A DNA stretch of 64,000 nt from the NCBI GenBank assembly GCA_003611745.1, contig RAYF01000007.1:1-64000 (forward strand), in the 5' to 3' direction. The stretch comes from a bacterium D16-36 (GTDB taxonomy: Bacteria; Bacillota; Clostridia; Lachnospirales; Lachnospiraceae). The notes beneath the pieces are model-generated. The model saw nothing but the letters and a program-made list of their open reading frames with translations, did not search any database and was not told the DNA's origin. Shown here one piece after another: positions 1 to 7,765 of the stretch; positions within the stretch are counted from its first letter, which is position 1, and each line of letters starts with the position of its first letter. The position numbers were made by a program, and so were the translations under genes.

Positions 1-103
1 AGTGACCGATTGGATGAACTCTCAAGCCGCATTTATACAGGAGTTATTTAGAAATATCTGCTGGGAAAGTTGAGTTATTTATTAATGGCAAAACTATGTG
101 AAA

Positions 104-1048
104 TTACAACAAACTGCAGTCGAAGGAATCAAATAATTCCCCTTCCTTTCCTCTTTTTTCTGTAATGCTGAGATCCTGTTTTTTAGCGCTGACCCTTGAG
201 CCTTCCGGAACAGATTCCGTAATAAAGCAGTTGCCGCCAATGACCGTCCCCTTACCAATCACTGTTTCACCACCCAGAATTGTAGCGTTAGAATAAATTG
301 TCACATCATCCTCAATTGTAGGGTGGCGTTTTACATCGCGGAGCAACTGGCCGCTCCGTGTGGAGAGCGCACCCAGCGTAACCCCCTGATATATTTTTAC
401 ATTATTGCCTATTTCCGTTGTCTCACCGACTACCACACCAGTCCCATGGTCGATAAAAAAATATTCTCCAATCACGGCACCGGGATTGATATCAATTCCC
501 GTCCGTCCGTGGGCATATTCCGCCATAATCCTTGGAATAAACGGAACCTTTAACCTATACAATTCATGGGCTATCCGGTATACAAAAACCGCAAGCAGCC
601 CCGGATAACAGAAAATGATTTCTTCCTTCGAGCGGGCAGCCGGATCACCATCAAACGCCGCCTGCACATCCTTCATTAGAAGCTGCTGTACATACGGCAA
701 TGATGTAAAGAAAGATGAGCAGATTTCATCTGCCCGCCCTTCCGTCTCTGCCTCGGAAATATCCCCATTTTCCTTCTCAAACTGGGTTAAGGCAGCCTTA
801 ATCTGCGCCATAAGCGTATCATAGAGCTTTAGGATACTGTGCCCCAAAAAGAATCCCGGATGCTTCCTGCTCAGCCGCTCTTCATCAAAATATCCCGGAA
901 ACATAATCTGGCGCATCCCAAGAATAATATGGATAATCGTATCACGGTTCGGCATCTGATGCCCCGGCTTCACATAAAAAAGTTCCTCGTTCTGGTAATT
1001 ATCTGTTATTTTTTTTACAATAGTATTTAACTCTGTCTCTGAAAACAT
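104..1048 (-). CDS. cysE: Serine O-acetyltransferase (SAT/EpsC type)
   Basis: Transfers acetyl from acetyl-CoA to L-serine, giving O-acetylserine for cysteine synthesis in the cytoplasm. The C-terminal half is a left-handed beta-helix of hexapeptide repeats (about residues 180-285) with the family signature DINPGA, IDHGTGVVVGET and the YQGVTLGA stretch; the N-terminal third is the helical SAT domain. At 314 aa it is the long EpsC-like form. An in-frame ATG 12 nt upstream exists, but GGAG six bases before the ATG at 1048 favours the shorter start. It is divergent from the SpoIIM-like gene and has no cysK neighbour here, so it appears to be a single gene. Family assignment is firm. Confidence 0.93.
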   Translation of the reverse strand: MFSETELNTIVKKITDNYQNEELFYVKPGHQMPNRDTIIHIILGMRQIMFPGYFDEERLSRKHPGFFLGHSILKLYDTLMAQIKAALTQFEKENGDISEAETEGRADEICSSFFTSLPYVQQLLMKDVQAAFDGDPAARSKEEIIFCYPGLLAVFVYRIAHELYRLKVPFIPRIMAEYAHGRTGIDINPGAVIGEYFFIDHGTGVVVGETTEIGNNVKIYQGVTLGALSTRSGQLLRDVKRHPTIEDDVTIYSNATILGGETVIGKGTVIGGNCFITESVPEGSRVSAKKQDLSITEKRGKEGELFDSFDCSLL

Positions 1049-1210
1049 ATTATACTCCATTCTTTAAAGTTTCTAAGTGATATCATAACATATCTATGCA
1101 AATACTTCCAGCGCGTGTTCAGCTATGGTCAAAAGAGCAGCAAAGAAATATGAATAATCCATCCTTTTGTCCCATATCTATTAAGTAGAAAGCAAAGGAG
1201 GATTCCCAAT

Positions 1211-1855
1211 TTGCCTATAAAATCAAGATACAACTCCATACCAAAACGCCGGCGCCATTATCTGATGACAAGTTTTTCCAGACTAACCATCGGGCTTTTT
1301 CTGGCAGGTTTTATCCTAGGAAACTTCAGCGGCCATCTTTTCAAAGAACATCTATATAACTCTGTACTGCTGTTGTTTGAAAATACCCTGAACAACCTTT
1401 CCTCTCTGGAAATCAACGGGAAAGATGTCTTCTTTTACAGCCTGAAAGAAAACCTAAAGATCTTTTTCCTTCTGGCCTTTTTTGCAATGACAAATGTCTG
1501 GAGATTCTATTATGCCAGTTTTACATTATACACAGGATTTTCCCAAGGGCTATTCTGTTCCTTCTGCATGATATTAAAAGGTGCTGGCGGTGCCTTCCAG
1601 TACCTTTTATTCCTGCTGCCCCAATCACTGCTTTTAGCCCCCGTCTTTCTACTCTGCATCTGCCACTTAGAAGAGCTCCACTGTAACATATTCACAACAG
1701 AAAGTAATGACAGTTCCAAAGGAATATTCCAAAATGCCCAAAAAAGACAGTTACTCTTTTCCAAACTGCCCTTTTTACTCATCTGCATCATATTGCTAAT
1801 TGGAGGCGCCCTGCTAGAAGGATACCTGAATATTCCCCTGCTTAAATACATATGA
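1211..1855 (+). CDS. SpoIIM-like membrane protein
   Basis: Small polytopic membrane protein of 214 aa resembling the stage II sporulation protein M family. Four or five hydrophobic segments are visible: about residues 25-45 (with GLFLAGFILGNFSG), 80-100, 105-125, 130-155 and 188-206. The C-terminal GGALLEGYLN motif fits SpoIIM proteins. In Bacillus, SpoIIM works with SpoIID and SpoIIP in engulfment; many Clostridia also carry shorter paralogues of unknown role. The start is TTG, set by AAAGGAGG about nine bases upstream; the next in-frame ATG at 1265 has no such site. No spoIID or spoIIP lies nearby, so a true sporulation role is not shown. Confidence 0.7.
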   Translation: MPIKSRYNSIPKRRRHYLMTSFSRLTIGLFLAGFILGNFSGHLFKEHLYNSVLLLFENTLNNLSSLEINGKDVFFYSLKENLKIFFLLAFFAMTNVWRFYYASFTLYTGFSQGLFCSFCMILKGAGGAFQYLLFLLPQSLLLAPVFLLCICHLEELHCNIFTTESNDSSKGIFQNAQKRQLLFSKLPFLLICIILLIGGALLEGYLNIPLLKYI

Positions 1856-1997
1856 CACAAAAAGTCCAAAAAGATTGCCAAAGATAATCCAGACTTGCAA
1901 ACACCAATATATCTTGTATACTATAATATAATTAGTTATTTGCAGCGCAACAATTATTCTGCTGTAGTTTATTTTATTTTCCATAACTCCTTGGTAT

Positions 1998-2043
1998 CCT
2001 AAAGATAGCAATCTTTAGGAACTGTAAAATTATTGCAGTTCCT
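1998..2043. repeat. Two overlapping, mutually exclusive hairpins
   Basis: CCTAAAGAT (1998-2006) pairs perfectly with ATCTTTAGG (2011-2019). AGGAACTG (2017-2024) pairs perfectly with CAGTTCCT (2036-2043). The stems share AGG at 2017-2019, so they cannot both form in full. Neither is followed by a clear T-run, so a simple terminator is not certain. Confidence 0.45.
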
Positions 2044-2120
2044 TACCATCGGAAAACAAAACATAGGCATCTGCCGGAAAATAGGACATTTTAGTTAATA
2101 ATTGGCCATTTTTAACAGAG

Positions 2121-2142
2121 ATTTGCACCAGCCGATGCAAAT
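2121..2142. promoter_or_regulatory. Dyad upstream of the XRE regulator (possible operator)
   Basis: ATTTGCA and TGCAAAT form a perfect 7-bp inverted repeat with an 8-bp centre, ending 34 bases before the regulator's ATG. Small XRE regulators often bind a dyad at their own promoter, so this is a candidate autoregulatory operator by position. No binding evidence is visible. Confidence 0.35.
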
Positions 2143-2176
2143 GCAAAAAATTACATAACAGAATGAGGTGTACAAT

Positions 2177-2500
2177 ATGAACCAAAAGCAAATAGGAAAA
2201 AACATTAAAGATTTACGGAAAGAACAACACATGACCCAAAGCGAACTCGCAGAACGGGCAAACATATCCGCCATTCATCTGTCACATATCGAAACTGGTA
2301 CGGTAAATATGTCCTTAGATACCCTGCTCTGCCTCTGTAAAGCCCTGACTGTCACGCCAAATGATATCTTATTGGGGGAATACTTATCTGCCTCCATAGA
2401 AAATATGGTATTTCAGGAGCGTTCCAACCATCTTAATTATGATGATAAATTATTGCTACAGAAAATATATGGATTTATGGAAGAGCGGCGGAAAAAATAA
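2177..2500 (+). CDS. XRE-family transcriptional regulator
   Basis: Protein of 107 aa with an N-terminal Cro/C1-type helix-turn-helix (about residues 5-60; IGKNIKDLRKEQHMTQSELA, then HLSHIETG and SLDTLLCLCKAL), and a short helical C-terminus that probably dimerises. No enzymatic domain. An upstream in-frame GTG at 2168 overlaps the GAGGTG ribosome binding site, so the ATG at 2177 is the better start. It stands alone, with a 7-bp dyad just upstream that may be its own operator. Targets are unknown. It converges with the end of the decaying carbamoyltransferase/methyltransferase segment. Confidence 0.85.
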   Translation: MNQKQIGKNIKDLRKEQHMTQSELAERANISAIHLSHIETGTVNMSLDTLLCLCKALTVTPNDILLGEYLSASIENMVFQERSNHLNYDDKLLLQKIYGFMEERRKK

Positions 2501-2548
2501 GGAAGAACAAAAATAATATTGCCCGATAGCGGAAATCGTGTTATATTG

Positions 2549-3055
2549 TCAGTATGGGAAAACCATAGAGCCAAAAATACCAGCTATCTCCTCTAACGTG
2601 TGCTGCGTCTCATAAGGGTGGAGAACCTGGTCCATAAACCAGCTTTTTGCCTGTGTTTCATCTGCATGCCTGCCATCCAGCTCGCGGTATTTCTTAAAAA
2701 GGAAGTCTTCATCGCTGTTTTCTTCTTTCAGGGTCTTAAAATAATCCAAAAAAGGTTTCCTTGCGTACTTATGGTACAGCCCAATAAATACCCCCCCGTT
2801 TCTCGTCAATTCTATGCATCTCCTCACCCCGCCCAGACAGTCAGAAGTATGGTGCAGCACGCCGACCGAGATCACAATATCCTTTGGCTCGCACGAAAAT
2901 TTAAATAAGTCCGCGCATTGAAACTTAACATTAACACTTAGTATCTTAGATGTCTCCTTTGCCTTTTCTATCACATCCGGATTAAAATCTATGGCTGTCA
3001 TATCAAGGCCATAATAATATGCGCTGGAATTGCTCAGCCAGCCTGCATCCATCAA
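2549..3055 (-). pseudogene. Class I SAM-methyltransferase remnant
   Basis: The 168-aa frame shows post-motif-I parts of a class I methyltransferase: LDMTAIDFNPDVIEKAKE (motif I acidic-residue region), VISVGVLHHTSD (motif IV region) and NGGVFIGLYHK (after motif IV). The glycine-rich SAM loop expected before LDMTAID is missing; the frame opens with MMDAGW, and the end breaks off in GIFGSMVFPY where family members usually continue. There is no good ribosome binding site. I read it as truncated at both ends. It follows a decayed carbamoyltransferase and probably belonged to the same glycan operon. A short functional protein cannot be excluded. Confidence 0.55.
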
Positions 3056-3405
3056 AAAATATACACAAATTCAGGTATCGTAATCTCGCCTGCGCTTTCA
3101 CCTGTCTCCGTCACAGCCTTCCCCTCCGCTGACTCCCTTGCGCGCATCTTAAAAGCCGCCACAGCCAGAGGCCTTAGCAGATCCTCCATATTTTCTTCCG
3201 TCAATTCCAACTTTAACAGTGCCAGCAGCTCCGGGACAGAAGAAAAGTCATACTCTGCAATATTCCCGCCATTATCAAAATCTGTCCAGTAACTCTCTTT
3301 GCTGGCATCAGGCTGCGGAAGGTATCCCTCCTTAAACCCCTCTGCATATTCCTCCGCTGCCCATGCCTTTATCATTTCCTTCTCACCCATATCAGTCCAG
3401 CGCAT
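3052..3405 (-). CDS. Hypothetical protein downstream of the carbamoyltransferase
   Basis: A 117-aa cytoplasmic protein I do not recognise by function. It begins MRWTDMGEKEMIKAWAAEEY, has no membrane segment, and is mixed helical with acidic stretches, ending in IPEFVYIF. The start follows from GGAGGGAG seven bases upstream; the gene overlaps the end of the carbamoyltransferase frame by 14 nt, a sign of translational coupling. Its stop touches the methyltransferase remnant. The position suggests a small partner of the carbamoyltransferase, but that is inference, and its partner is now broken. Confidence 0.6.
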   Translation of the reverse strand: MRWTDMGEKEMIKAWAAEEYAEGFKEGYLPQPDASKESYWTDFDNGGNIAEYDFSSVPELLALLKLELTEENMEDLLRPLAVAAFKMRARESAEGKAVTETGESAGEITIPEFVYIF

Positions 3406-4846
3406 ATTTCTCCCTCCAATCCTCTTTCTCCACAAACTCCGGCTGCTCCCCCTTATAGAGCACCGCATCTTCCAGCATCAGTACATCCATATCCGTCCTC
3501 ATAAAACACTCATAAGAATCTTTCGGTGTACATACGATCGGCTCCCCACGTACATTAAATGATGTATTTACCAATACTGCACATCCTGTCAATTTCTCAT
3601 ATTCTGACAAGATTCCATGCAATTCAGGGTTCCTGACAAGGTCTACCGTCTGAATCCTTGCACTATAATCAACATGTGTTACAGCCGGGATATCGGAACG
3701 CGGCTCCGACACAACCTGGAGCATATCTCCTTCCCGCTCCTCCAAAAGCCCCTCCAGATCAAACGGCTTCCTCCTTCCCGGCTGCACATCCCCGACTTTT
3801 AACATATACGGGCTGTCGCACGGCAGGTCAAAATATTCTTCCTCCTTTTCCGCAAGCACAAGCGGCGCAAACGGGCGGAAGGATTCCCTGTACTTAATCT
3901 TTAAATTGATCCTCGACTGCATATACGGCGAACGGCAGTCTGCAAGGATGCTGCGGTTCCCAAGTGACCTCGGCCCAAACTCCATACGCCCCTGTGCCAC
4001 ACCGATAATCTTTTTTTCCGATAACAGCCTTGCCAGAAGAAGGGCTTTCTCTTTTTTATCTTCACATAAATGATAAGGGTAGCGGTGTTCCTCCAGATAA
4101 TCCCTGACCTCCTCCATGCTAAAGGCAGGCCCCAGCAGGCTCCCCTTCTGGCTGTCCCCGTACTCCTCCTTTGCATGTCGTGCCAGAAGGATGACCACTT
4201 CCCCCGTGATCTTTTGGACAGAAGCAGCAATGTCCATCTCACGCTGCGTGATGCGCGACTCCGGCTGTCTCCTCCCGCCTCCAAAAAGCTCCGAGAATTT
4301 CCCCTCGTTGATCATCGTGCCGCCCCTGTGGTAATCAAAATACTCCATATTCAGGCGGTAAGAGCCGTCCCTTTTTATATCTATTATCTTCTCCTTTATC
4401 ACATCATAATAAACAGGCTTCCCATACGGTGACGGATAGAAAGCAGACGCTGCATGGGAGATATGGTGCTTTGCCACCAGCAGTTTCTTATGCTTCCCAA
4501 GGCTGCCGATCGCACTTTCAATCTGTTTATGGATCCAGAGCTTCCATGAAAAAAGGTTCGGATATGTGTGTTCCACCAGTGCCCCGGCTTCCGGCCCCAG
4601 AGCCAGTGCATTCTTTAAAAAGCGGCCAAGTGTCAGCATAGGCTAGTCATAATAGACAACCGCCTCCAGATCCCCCGATGTGATGCCGCCCTGCCTCAGG
4701 CAGTAACGCATCGCATTCACTGGAATATGGGCATCATGCTTCACCCTTGTAAAACGCTCCTCCTGCGCTGCCGCAATAATCTCCCCATCACGGATCAATG
4801 CTGCCGCAGAATCATGGTACAATCCCGATATACCTAAGATATACAT
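3392..4846 (-). pseudogene. NodU/CmcH-type carbamoyltransferase, disrupted
   Basis: Family members O-carbamoylate sugars or antibiotics using carbamoyl phosphate and ATP. The N-terminus (MYILGISGLYHDSAAALI, then AAAQEERFTRVKHD) and the C-terminal Sua5-like fold (RMEFGPRSLGNRSILADCRSP, NTSFNVRGEPIVCTP) are clear. Three lesions are visible: an in-frame TAG at 4643-4645 after VVYYD, with the protein resuming in the same frame as PMLTLGR; an apparent loss of roughly 80-100 residues where HHISHAASAFYPSPY runs straight into GKPVYYDVI, removing the usual DGVGE-type region; and a second loss where EEYG joins the DSQKGSLLGP segment, removing the usual AGGVALN and QPAAGDAGGA motifs. Without these the protein should be inactive. 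The frame is otherwise intact, which suggests fairly recent decay. Confidence 0.75.
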
Positions 4847-4866
4847 TATCTGCCCCTCCTCAACAA

Positions 4867-6066
4867 TTATCTTTCTATCATATGCTTCATCACATTCTTT
4901 ACCTTATCAAATATTTTTTCCGCAAGTAGCTTGTTTGCCCAGTCATAAATATGAGCGTCATCCGTATATACATTTGCCCTATTGTTAAAAATCTGTGACA
5001 GGTCACAAAACCATGTGTCCTTAATCCCTTTTCCTCTCTCGTAAAACTCTTTTTTTAGATTACATGCTATTTTTCGGCTTTCCTCTACCAAATCGGTGCA
5101 ATGAAATTCATTTTTCTCCCTATCATATAAATATCCAATATATGCAGCTATATCCAAATCTAAGTCCTGATTAGAATTTATCTTTTTAGTATATAAGGCA
5201 GGCTGCAGAAAAGCAGCATATTCTATACCCATACAGTCACAAACCGCCTTCTGCATTTTAATTTGCGAAAACCAGTAGTCACATGCAGAAACTCTACTCT
5301 GTACTCCCCAACTTACATTACCAGTCCTTCCCATTCCATCAATATCAGAATGAAATTGCTGTGTGATACTTTTAAATAATATTTCCTGATAATCACTAAT
5401 AGCAGGCCCCACAGGAGTTTCCTTCATATTATTGACACCGCTATAGCTAATTACCATATCCGATGCGAGCCAAATTCCATCACGAATCAACTTGATTAGT
5501 TCTTGTGTCGCCTGATAAGATTCGATACCGCCATTATAAATAATATGGGAAATCCCCTCTGCTTTCAGACAATCCGAAAAATATTGGCACCAAGGGGTTT
5601 GACGCACACGGAAAGCAGAGGTAGTAGAACCACCAAGCAACAAAATCCTGATTTTTTTTGTGCCTGTACCATTATCCCATTCATATTTCATAAAACCGGC
5701 ATATGCTTCACCATCCTTGACATGTACATGGCCCAAATGCGGATCTAGACAACATTCACACACCTGCTCTTTGTTTGCTGCCCAGAACCAATGATGTCTC
5801 TCTAGCCAGATAAAATGATTCTCTGCAATGCCCACCTGCTCCAAAGCACTTTGTGCAAATTCGGAATAGTGATCCAAAATTATACATACCTGATCCGTCA
5901 TATCCTCATATGCCAGCTGAAAAATTGTCCCATCTTCCTCTGTGCCCTCATGAACAATCACTTTATTAACCTGTAAACCTAATGCCTCTAATCTTTCTTT
6001 TAATACGTACGCTGTCTCCCTCATTCCGTATATAATAATTCCCTGCTTCCGCACATACACATCCAT
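4867..6066 (-). CDS. Rossmann-like domain fused to an SGNH-type hydrolase
   Basis: A 399-aa cytoplasmic protein. Residues about 8-95 form a Rossmann-like domain (GIIIYGMRETAYVLKERL), one of a family scattered through this operon. Residues about 135-390 have SGNH/GDSL blocks: LLLGGSTT (block I, nucleophile Ser), YNGGIESYQ (block II Gly), SYSGVNN (block III Asn) and DDAHIYDWANKLLAEKI (block V Asp-x-x-His). This family removes or transfers acyl groups, commonly O-acetyl, on carbohydrates. Its place among sugar-modifying genes suggests editing of a glycan O-acyl group; the substrate is unknown. The start has no strong ribosome binding site. It lies 21 nt after the tandem-Rossmann gene. Confidence 0.65.
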   Translation of the reverse strand: MDVYVRKQGIIIYGMRETAYVLKERLEALGLQVNKVIVHEGTEEDGTIFQLAYEDMTDQVCIILDHYSEFAQSALEQVGIAENHFIWLERHHWFWAANKEQVCECCLDPHLGHVHVKDGEAYAGFMKYEWDNGTGTKKIRILLLGGSTTSAFRVRQTPWCQYFSDCLKAEGISHIIYNGGIESYQATQELIKLIRDGIWLASDMVISYSGVNNMKETPVGPAISDYQEILFKSITQQFHSDIDGMGRTGNVSWGVQSRVSACDYWFSQIKMQKAVCDCMGIEYAAFLQPALYTKKINSNQDLDLDIAAYIGYLYDREKNEFHCTDLVEESRKIACNLKKEFYERGKGIKDTWFCDLSQIFNNRANVYTDDAHIYDWANKLLAEKIFDKVKNVMKHMIER

Positions 6067-6087
6067 AACTGCATAGTAAAAACAATG

Positions 6088-6726
6088 TTATGGATAACGG
6101 AACTGCTGCCCTCCCGCATCAACCAGAAACTGATACTCAATAAAAAATATTTTTTCGGGGTCAATACCATTCTGTATTAAAGTATTATTAATCTCCCCGG
6201 CGTGGACACTAGCAATCACAATCGCTGTATCTTTAGGCAATTGTTCTATCTCCGCAGGTATAATAATATCCTTTTCAAATAAACTTCCCTTTTTGTAGGA
6301 ATCAATAAAGCAATGGACATTTAATTCACCCTGTACCTGCTTATAAAAGGCAGATGCCCTGCTCCCTGTTCCATAAATCGCAATCCCGGCATCACTTTTT
6401 AATGCCGGATGATAATGTTCTATCTCAACTAAATATTGACTTAGTCCGTTTCTTTCTAAAAGACAGCGCGCTTCCTCAGCTTTTTGATAGGAAACAATAA
6501 TGACTATATGTTTTTTCTGTCTGCATTCATCCAAGTCGATAATTGGCTTATTCAAAAGGCAAGGCTGATAATATTTCCCCTTATCTGTGTGCAGAAAATA
6601 ATCAAACGGGATATTATTCTCAAGTAAACGCAACGCAAAAGTTTTTGCATCACCTCCCCAGCCATATACAATCACTTGCTTATCTCTTAATTTATCTTTC
6701 AGAGAGTAAACAAAAACTGATTTCAT
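6088..6726 (-). CDS. Protein with two tandem Rossmann-like domains
   Basis: A 212-aa protein made almost entirely of two copies of the same domain. Copy 1 (about residues 12-105) opens KQVIVYGWGGDAKTFALRLL; copy 2 (about 115-205) opens AGIAIYGTGSRASAFYKQ and contains the CFIDSYKKG segment. Each has a GxGx-type loop, an acidic residue at the second strand and a later IVIIVSY/AIVIASV strand. No catalytic domain is attached. Other proteins of the operon carry a single copy joined to an enzyme. A role as ligand-binding or scaffolding partner is a guess. An upstream GTG (6771) exists, but AAGGGA before the ATG at 6726 is preferred. Confidence 0.6.
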   Translation of the reverse strand: MKSVFVYSLKDKLRDKQVIVYGWGGDAKTFALRLLENNIPFDYFLHTDKGKYYQPCLLNKPIIDLDECRQKKHIVIIVSYQKAEEARCLLERNGLSQYLVEIEHYHPALKSDAGIAIYGTGSRASAFYKQVQGELNVHCFIDSYKKGSLFEKDIIIPAEIEQLPKDTAIVIASVHAGEINNTLIQNGIDPEKIFFIEYQFLVDAGGQQFRYP

Positions 6727-6845
6727 TCTTTTTCCCTTCTTATACTGTATTATTTTATAAATAGAACGCACCCAATTCTTAATCTTTTCATATATTCAAC
6801 CGATAATAATTTAATGTCGTTTTTCAAACCCCCAGTCACGTTAGC

Positions 6846-7079
6846 TCAAGCTTTTAGCTTGCTTTCGACGAGAGCACAAATAGATGCAATAGATGAAAAA
6901 TTAGCCTCAATAATTTCTTCTGGTTCCATCACGATAGAAAATTCTGTCTCTAAATCATCAACTAATGAAACCACTGCAAAAGAATCTATAAAACCTGCTT
7001 CAATTAAATCATCTTCTTCTCCCACATTTGCAATCTCATCATCCAATTCCAATAAAATCTTTAATATTTTTTCTTTCAT
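6846..7079 (-). CDS. Acyl/peptidyl carrier protein
   Basis: A 77-aa carrier protein that would hold an activated acyl or aminoacyl group as a thioester on phosphopantetheine. The attachment serine is Ser33 in the GFIDSFAVVSLVDDLE motif; the protein is acidic and of normal size. AGGAGG nine bases before the ATG at 7079 sets the start; a longer frame would place this Shine-Dalgarno inside the coding region. It follows the GNAT gene by 21 nt and sits two genes after the adenylation enzyme, an arrangement like DltA-DltC or stand-alone NRPS modules. Housekeeping fatty-acid AcpP is unlikely because no fab genes are near. Confidence 0.88.
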   Translation of the reverse strand: MKEKILKILLELDDEIANVGEEDDLIEAGFIDSFAVVSLVDDLETEFSIVMEPEEIIEANFSSIASICALVESKLKA

Positions 7080-7100
7080 TCTATGATTCCTCCTCTTCAT

Positions 7101-7676
7101 CTACTTTTCCATATAATCAACTTTTAAAAGCGAATACATATCCAAATCCACAACTCCCCTTCCCTTCCAAAAATTGCCTTGCCGAATCAGCCCTTCTCTA
7201 AGAAACCCGTTCTTCAGCAACACTTTCGCTGAGTATATGTTCTCAGGCATTACTTTAGCTTGTATACGATTTAATCCAATTTCATCAAACAAATAAGCAA
7301 CTAATGCCTGAGTCACTTTTGTTGCAATTCCCCTATTCCAATACCTCTCATTGATTCGGTAGCCAATCTCTGCCATGCTAACCAGTTTATCATATCCAAA
7401 TATTTCTGCCGTCGCAATAATATTATTAGGATCCTCTTGCAGGTAAACCCCTGCAATAATGTAAAGTTTCTTTTCAAAATCCCGGCCGCCAATTTGGGAA
7501 ATATTTCTTATAACCGCCTTTTTATTTTTTGTAGTCATAAAATCTGGTGCATAGCGATAGACTGCCTCACTGCTGCAAAGTTCCATCAAGGCATCAGCAT
7601 CATTTTCTGTCATCTTTCGAATAATAATGTCATTTGCCACTATGTACGGAAATTCTTCGTATAAATCTTTGCTCAT
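7101..7676 (-). CDS. GNAT N-acyltransferase (RimJ/RimL-like)
   Basis: A 191-aa GNAT-fold protein. Recognisable parts are the N-terminal IIIRKMTENDADAL, the EIGYRINERYWNRGIATKVTQAL segment holding the CoA pyrophosphate-binding loop (Arg/Gln-x-x-Gly-x-Gly/Ala type, here NRGIAT), and the C-terminal MPENIYSAKVLLKNGFLREG. RimJ/L-type enzymes acetylate amino groups of proteins, antibiotics or sugars. Lying between the adenylation enzyme and the carrier protein, it may take its acyl group from the carrier rather than from CoA, as some sugar N-acyltransferases do; this is inference. GGAG six bases upstream supports the ATG at 7676 over the one at 7688. Confidence 0.8.
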   Translation of the reverse strand: MSKDLYEEFPYIVANDIIIRKMTENDADALMELCSSEAVYRYAPDFMTTKNKKAVIRNISQIGGRDFEKKLYIIAGVYLQEDPNNIIATAEIFGYDKLVSMAEIGYRINERYWNRGIATKVTQALVAYLFDEIGLNRIQAKVMPENIYSAKVLLKNGFLREGLIRQGNFWKGRGVVDLDMYSLLKVDYMEK

Positions 7677-7765
7677 ATTAATCTCCATTTCTTCATCTTT
7701 ATTTTGACAATGTAAACAGTAATAAAGATATTATAAATTCAACAATTTAGTTGCCTTGATAATAT

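Larger units (their letters stand above)
1856..2176. other. Intergenic region with hairpins and a dyad
   Basis: This 321-base gap between the SpoIIM-like gene and the XRE regulator has no supported gene. It holds two overlapping inverted repeats at 1998-2043 and a separate perfect dyad at 2121-2142, just before the regulator. Each is described separately. Confidence 0.6.

Noticed and set aside
1-76. A short open frame (VTDWMNSQAAFIQELFRN...) ending in TGA at 71-73 at the left edge
   Set aside because: Only 23 codons are in view and another frame is also open; it may be the end of a gene beyond the window, but nothing identifies it.
6726-6771. GTG start at 6771 for the tandem-Rossmann gene
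   Set aside because: No ribosome binding site in front; the ATG at 6726 has AAGGGA.
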